Source: an uncultured Collinsella sp. (GTDB lineage Bacteria > Actinomycetota > Coriobacteriia > Coriobacteriales > Coriobacteriaceae). Taken from it: a stretch of DNA of 17,742 bases. The position numbers and the translations under genes are program-made. The stretch lies in the NCBI GenBank assembly GCA_900540995.1, contig UQHO01000042.1, forward strand, positions 1 through 17,742, written 5' to 3'. Positions 14,876-17,742 of the stretch are shown in pieces (position 1 is the first letter of the stretch; each line of letters opens with the position of its first letter). The notes beneath the pieces were generated by a model. The model was not told the origin of the DNA. It ran no database searches and saw only the letters and a program-made list of their open reading frames with translations.

Positions 14876-15286
14876 CTAAATAACAATCCCGTTGCAGTGG
14901 TCGATTTCGTGCTGGATGATCTCGGCGGTGTAGCCCGAGAAGTTTTTGATGCGGTGAACGAAGTTCTCGTCCAAATACTCAACCTTAATGCGGCGATAGC
15001 GGGTGCAGGGACGCTCGCCGATCAGCGAGAGGCATCCTTCGCTCGTCTGATAGGCATTGACCTGTTCAAGAATTTGAGGGTTGTACATCAGGAGCGCCCT
15101 GTTGCCGTCCTTTACGCAGATGATGCGTTTGCGCACACCGATCATGTTGGCGGCGAGCCCCACGCACTCGTGCTCATGCTCGTGGAGTGTATCCAGGAGG
15201 TCCTGCCCGGTCGCGGCATCGTCGGGCCCCGCGTCTTCGGAAGGCAGGCGCAAAAAGAACTCGGATTTCATGATGGGCTTAATCAT
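14876..15286 (-). CDS. def: Peptide deformylase (short form, intact active site)
   Basis: The 136-residue protein has all three deformylase motifs: GLAANMIG (43-50), EGCLS (83-87) with metal ligand Cys85, and QHEIDH (125-130) with ligands His126 and His130 and catalytic Glu127. It should remove the N-formyl group from nascent proteins at the ribosome. It is shorter than E. coli Def (169 residues) and lacks its C-terminal helix, as do many short Firmicute/Coriobacteria forms. The frame is open far upstream, but the ATG at 15286 has GAGGAG 6 bases before it and is the natural N-terminus. It stands alone, converging with alaA and divergent from a drug exporter. It is the intact counterpart of the HMIDH paralogue at 7007-7426; both place the motif 2 cysteine at residue 85. 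Confidence 0.92.
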   Translation of the reverse strand: MIKPIMKSEFFLRLPSEDAGPDDAATGQDLLDTLHEHEHECVGLAANMIGVRKRIICVKDGNRALLMYNPQILEQVNAYQTSEGCLSLIGERPCTRYRRIKVEYLDENFVHRIKNFSGYTAEIIQHEIDHCNGIVI

Positions 15287-15385
15287 GGCGGGCTCCTCAT
15301 GTCTTATGCTTTCGTGGACTTTTAATAATAGCGCGGAAGGAAAGCTGCACGTCCGCGTTACAATCTTTTGACGTTGGACCATGTT

Positions 15386-15444
15386 GCCAGATTCGTCGTG
15401 TACGGCGTCTGGCGTAAGTCTAGGGCTCATTTTTCGCCCTGGAC
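15386..15444 (+). promoter_or_regulatory. Two tandem hairpins in the leader of the exporter gene
   Basis: GCCAGA (15386-15391) pairs with TCTGGC (15408-15413), and GTCTAGGGC (15418-15426) pairs with GCCCTGGAC (15436-15444, one G.U). They lie 48-106 bases before the start of the MFS gene, downstream of a possible TACAAT -10 (15359-15364). They may form a structured leader; no attenuator or leader peptide is convincing. Confidence 0.3.
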
Positions 15445-15491
15445 TGTTCCTCTGGGGCGATGCGACTGTCGTTCCAAGAGGAAGGAAATGC

Positions 15492-16907
15492 ATGGGGAGC
15501 AAATCTCAGCAACAAGTTCAAGCAACGCCATCGGCCACTGCGGCGCTTCTCGTCGTTATGTATATTGCAGCCTTTGTTGCCGCGTTTAACGAGAACATCA
15601 TTAACGTGGCGTTGCACGACATTATGGCAGCCTTTTCGGTGAGTGCCACCACGGCGCAGTGGCTCGTTTCGGGCTACATGATCGTGACGTCGATCTTTAC
15701 GGCCATCATGGCCTTCCTGTCCGGCCGTTTCTCGACGCGCAAGCTGTTGTTTTTCGCATGCGGATGTATGGTCGCCGGCGAAGTCCTGTGTCTGATCGCT
15801 CCGTCGTTTAGCGTTTTGCTACCAAGTCGTATTTTGCAGGCTGCGGGATCGGGCATCTTGTTCCCGCTCATGATGAACGTGGTGCTGTCTTGCGCCCCGC
15901 GCGAGAAGCTCGGTCTGTATCTTAGCCTGGGCGGTGCCTGCATTACGCTAGGGCCGGCGTTTGGACCCGTAATCAGCGGTCTTATGTGCACGTTGTTCGG
16001 CTGGAGGGCGGTGTTCGTAGTGCCGCTGGTGGGCGGCATTGTGGTCGCTGCGGCGGGCGTTAAGCTTGTTCAGAATGTCGGAGAGCGCTCGAGCACCACG
16101 CTTGATATTCTGTCGGTTGTTTTGCTCGCCGCCGGCATTACGGCATTCGTGTATTCCGTAGGCGAGTTCTCGACCAATCCGATTGCCGGCATCGTGGCGC
16201 TTTTCGCCGCCATTGTGCTGCTCGGCCTGTTTGCGGCCCGTCAGCTCAAGCTCGAGCATCCGGTGCTTAACGTGCGTCCCATGGCGAGCGTTCGTTTTTG
16301 GCCCGCGTGCCTGCTTGTGGTGGTGTCGATGATGACGACGTTCTCGATGAGCGTTTTGTTGCCGCTCTATTTTGAGGGCGCATACGGCATGACCGCACTT
16401 ATTGCGGGCTTGCTCATTTTGCCGGCGATTGCCTGCAACGCCGTGACCTCGATTGTGGGCGGACGCGTGATGGACGCCCGTGGCGCATGGCCGCTGCTGC
16501 CGGTCGGCTTTGCCCTGATTGCCGTGGGGCAGACTGCCATCTCGATGACGGCGGCAAGTATGAACATCGGCGTCGTCGTGGCGCTGACCGTTGTGGTGTA
16601 TGCCGGAGTCGGTTTGGTGCTGAGCCCCTCGCAAACGGCCGGCTTGGAGACGCTGCCTGCCGCTGAGCATCCCCACGGAACGGCATTGCTTAACACGTGG
16701 AACATGATTGCCGCATCGTTTGGCCCATCGCTGTTTATCGGTCTGCTCTCGAGTTCTGCGGCGACTGCCGGCGCGGCTGGCGCTGCGACCGACGTTGCCC
16801 AGGCGATTGGATTTGCAACTGCCGTGCGTGTGGCGGCTGTGATTGCCGTGGTCGGGTTCGCGACGTCGCTGGTGTACGCTCGTCGCGAGTCGCACATGTC
16901 GCATTAA
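15492..16907 (+). CDS. MFS transporter, DHA2 (EmrB/QacA-like) drug:H+ antiporter family
   Basis: The 471-residue membrane protein fits 14-helix DHA2 exporters. The first helix region ends FNENIINVALHDI (compare LDTTIVNVALP in the family), motif A is SGRFSTRKLL (77-86), LPSRILQAAGSGILFPL (110-126) is motif B, and GGACITLGPAFGPVISG (147-163) is motif C, the antiporter motif. It likely uses the proton gradient to expel drugs or metabolites; the substrate is unknown. The ATG at 15492 is preceded by GAGGAAGGAA; the frame is open 37 codons further, but that part lacks membrane character and a site. It is divergent from the deformylase gene, and no regulator gene is adjacent. Confidence 0.9.
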   Translation: MGSKSQQQVQATPSATAALLVVMYIAAFVAAFNENIINVALHDIMAAFSVSATTAQWLVSGYMIVTSIFTAIMAFLSGRFSTRKLLFFACGCMVAGEVLCLIAPSFSVLLPSRILQAAGSGILFPLMMNVVLSCAPREKLGLYLSLGGACITLGPAFGPVISGLMCTLFGWRAVFVVPLVGGIVVAAAGVKLVQNVGERSSTTLDILSVVLLAAGITAFVYSVGEFSTNPIAGIVALFAAIVLLGLFAARQLKLEHPVLNVRPMASVRFWPACLLVVVSMMTTFSMSVLLPLYFEGAYGMTALIAGLLILPAIACNAVTSIVGGRVMDARGAWPLLPVGFALIAVGQTAISMTAASMNIGVVVALTVVVYAGVGLVLSPSQTAGLETLPAAEHPHGTALLNTWNMIAASFGPSLFIGLLSSSAATAGAAGAATDVAQAIGFATAVRVAAVIAVVGFATSLVYARRESHMSH

Positions 16908-16967
16908 TGTGTGCACATAGATTCTGCAGCTAGATTGGATGGCAACACCATAAACTAATGGACGTTT

Positions 16968-17045
16968 TGCCGAGAGGCATGAATGTTTAAAGCGCAAAGA
17001 GTGCGCGACGGGCCCCGCGAATGGGGCGATGATGCCCGAGAGGGC
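16968..17045 (+). promoter_or_regulatory. Leader with four short stem-loops
   Basis: In 78 bases there are four successive hairpins: TGCC-GAGA-GGCA (16968-16979), GCGC-N7-GCGC (16992-17006), GCCCC-N6-GGGGC (17012-17027) and GCCC-GAGA-GGGC (17034-17045). The first and last share a GAGA (GNRA) tetraloop. The last ends five bases before the AAGGAG ribosome binding site of the next gene, so folding could affect its translation. No known riboswitch class is recognised. Confidence 0.5.
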
Positions 17046-17059
17046 TAAGAAGGAGTCTC

Positions 17060-17742
17060 ATGTCCGAGAACGAAGAGATCATGAACGAGACCGAGAACGA
17101 GACCATGGCTGCCGAGGTTGAGGCAGTCGAGACCGTGGAGACCGAAGCTGCCGAGGTTGAGGCTGCTGACGAGGTTTCCGCCGAGGAGGAGGCCGAGGTT
17201 GTCGAGGCCGCCGTTGATTACGATGACGAAGAGCTGATGGACAAGATGCAGAAGGCCGCCCGCCTGCTGCGTAGCCGTCGCTTTGCTATTTCCAAGGAGG
17301 AGGAGGCCAAGGCCGAGCGCATGGCGAACATCGAGCGCGCCATCAAGCTTCTTGACCTCAAGCCCAAGATGGAGCAGAAGGAAATGTCCGACCTGCTGGG
17401 CATGCGCCTCCGTGAGCTCGATGGCCTGATGGCCGAGGCCGAGGCTGCCGATCTGGTCGGCCGCATCGACGACGCCGAGGGCGATATGCGCAAGATTGTT
17501 GTCTTCGCCGCCGAGGATGCCGCTGAGGGCCTGGTCGAGCTTGCCAACAAGAAGGAGAAGCTCCTGCCCGAGCTTTCTTATGAGGAGGCCACCGAGCTGA
17601 TGGCCGCTCTCGATAAGGTTATCGCTCCGCTCGTCGCCATGGGCCTGGACGAGGACCGCGGTCCTCGCGGCGGCCGTGACGACCGTGGCGGCCGCGGTGG
17701 CGATCGCGGCGGCCGTGGCGGCTTTGGCGATCGCGGTGGCCG
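17060..17742 (+). CDS. Unrecognised protein: acidic N-terminus, MarR-like winged helix, RGG-rich tail (3' end cut by the window)
   Basis: The reading frame is open from the ATG at 17060, preceded by AGAAGGAG, to the window edge: at least 227 residues with no stop. Residues 1-58 are very acidic, rich in E, A and V (repeated AAEVEA-type units), with no hydrophobic segment. Residues about 60-200 are helical. KMEQKEMSDLLGMRLRELDG (103-122), followed by LMAEAEAADLVGRIDDAEGD (123-142) and MRKIVVFAAEDA (143-154), resembles the helix-turn-helix and wing of MarR proteins. From residue 200 the tail is built of GGRDDRGGRGGDRGGRGG units, an RGG/RG pattern usual in RNA-binding proteins such as some DEAD-box helicases and cold-inducible proteins. 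I infer a nucleic-acid-binding, cytosolic protein, but I do not recognise the family. Codon use looks like a well-expressed native gene. Confidence 0.8.
   Translation, partial: MSENEEIMNETENETMAAEVEAVETVETEAAEVEAADEVSAEEEAEVVEAAVDYDDEELMDKMQKAARLLRSRRFAISKEEEAKAERMANIERAIKLLDLKPKMEQKEMSDLLGMRLRELDGLMAEAEAADLVGRIDDAEGDMRKIVVFAAEDAAEGLVELANKKEKLLPELSYEEATELMAALDKVIAPLVAMGLDEDRGPRGGRDDRGGRGGDRGGRGGFGDRGG

Overview
The window looks like chromosomal DNA of a gut Coriobacteriia actinobacterium, most likely Collinsella or a close relative. This is inferred from high GC, the C/G-biased third codon positions, a bile-salt-hydrolase-type gene, short peptide deformylases with a GLAAN motif, and the overall protein style. 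I ran no database search. There are 15 credible coding sequences, the last running off the right edge, and no rRNA, tRNA, CRISPR array, insertion sequence or phage module that I can see. No gene-free stretch exceeds 300 bases; the longest (7427-7670) is filled by a fold-back element and a terminator.

Left part (1-7426). A HAD phosphatase and a LysR regulator form a two-gene unit. Next is a short MetE-like methionine synthase gene whose upstream region carries a TATAG-N7-CTATA palindrome resembling the streptococcal MET box, so the LysR protein is a good candidate for a methionine regulator. An NCS2 uracil permease follows. It converges on a small PF00756-like esterase through a bidirectional terminator. 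An AzgA-type purine permease (minus strand) then diverges from a short peptide-deformylase-like gene. That second protein lacks the catalytic glutamate of the HEXXH motif (HMIDH).

Middle part (7427-12993). A 109-bp fold-back element and a strong terminator separate the deformylase-like gene from a choloylglycine hydrolase with the complete set of bile salt hydrolase active-site residues. A Kup potassium transporter and an EamA/DMT exporter lie on the minus strand. The exporter is divergent from a second LysR regulator, a classic regulator-transporter pair.

Right part (12994-17742). The most unusual gene is at 13156-14676. An XRE-type helix-turn-helix is fused in frame to a complete AlaA-type alanine aminotransferase. 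A strong internal Shine-Dalgarno plus ATG at the junction could also give the enzyme alone, exactly 405 residues with its PLP lysine at 240. Its promoter region holds three ATTGAAC half-sites, one inside a perfect 20-bp palindrome, suggesting self-regulation. Beyond it are a 116-bp nested fold-back, a second deformylase with an intact HEIDH motif, a DHA2-type drug exporter, and the start of an unrecognised protein. That protein has an acidic N-terminus, a MarR-like winged-helix core and an RGG-rich tail, and is preceded by four small stem-loops.
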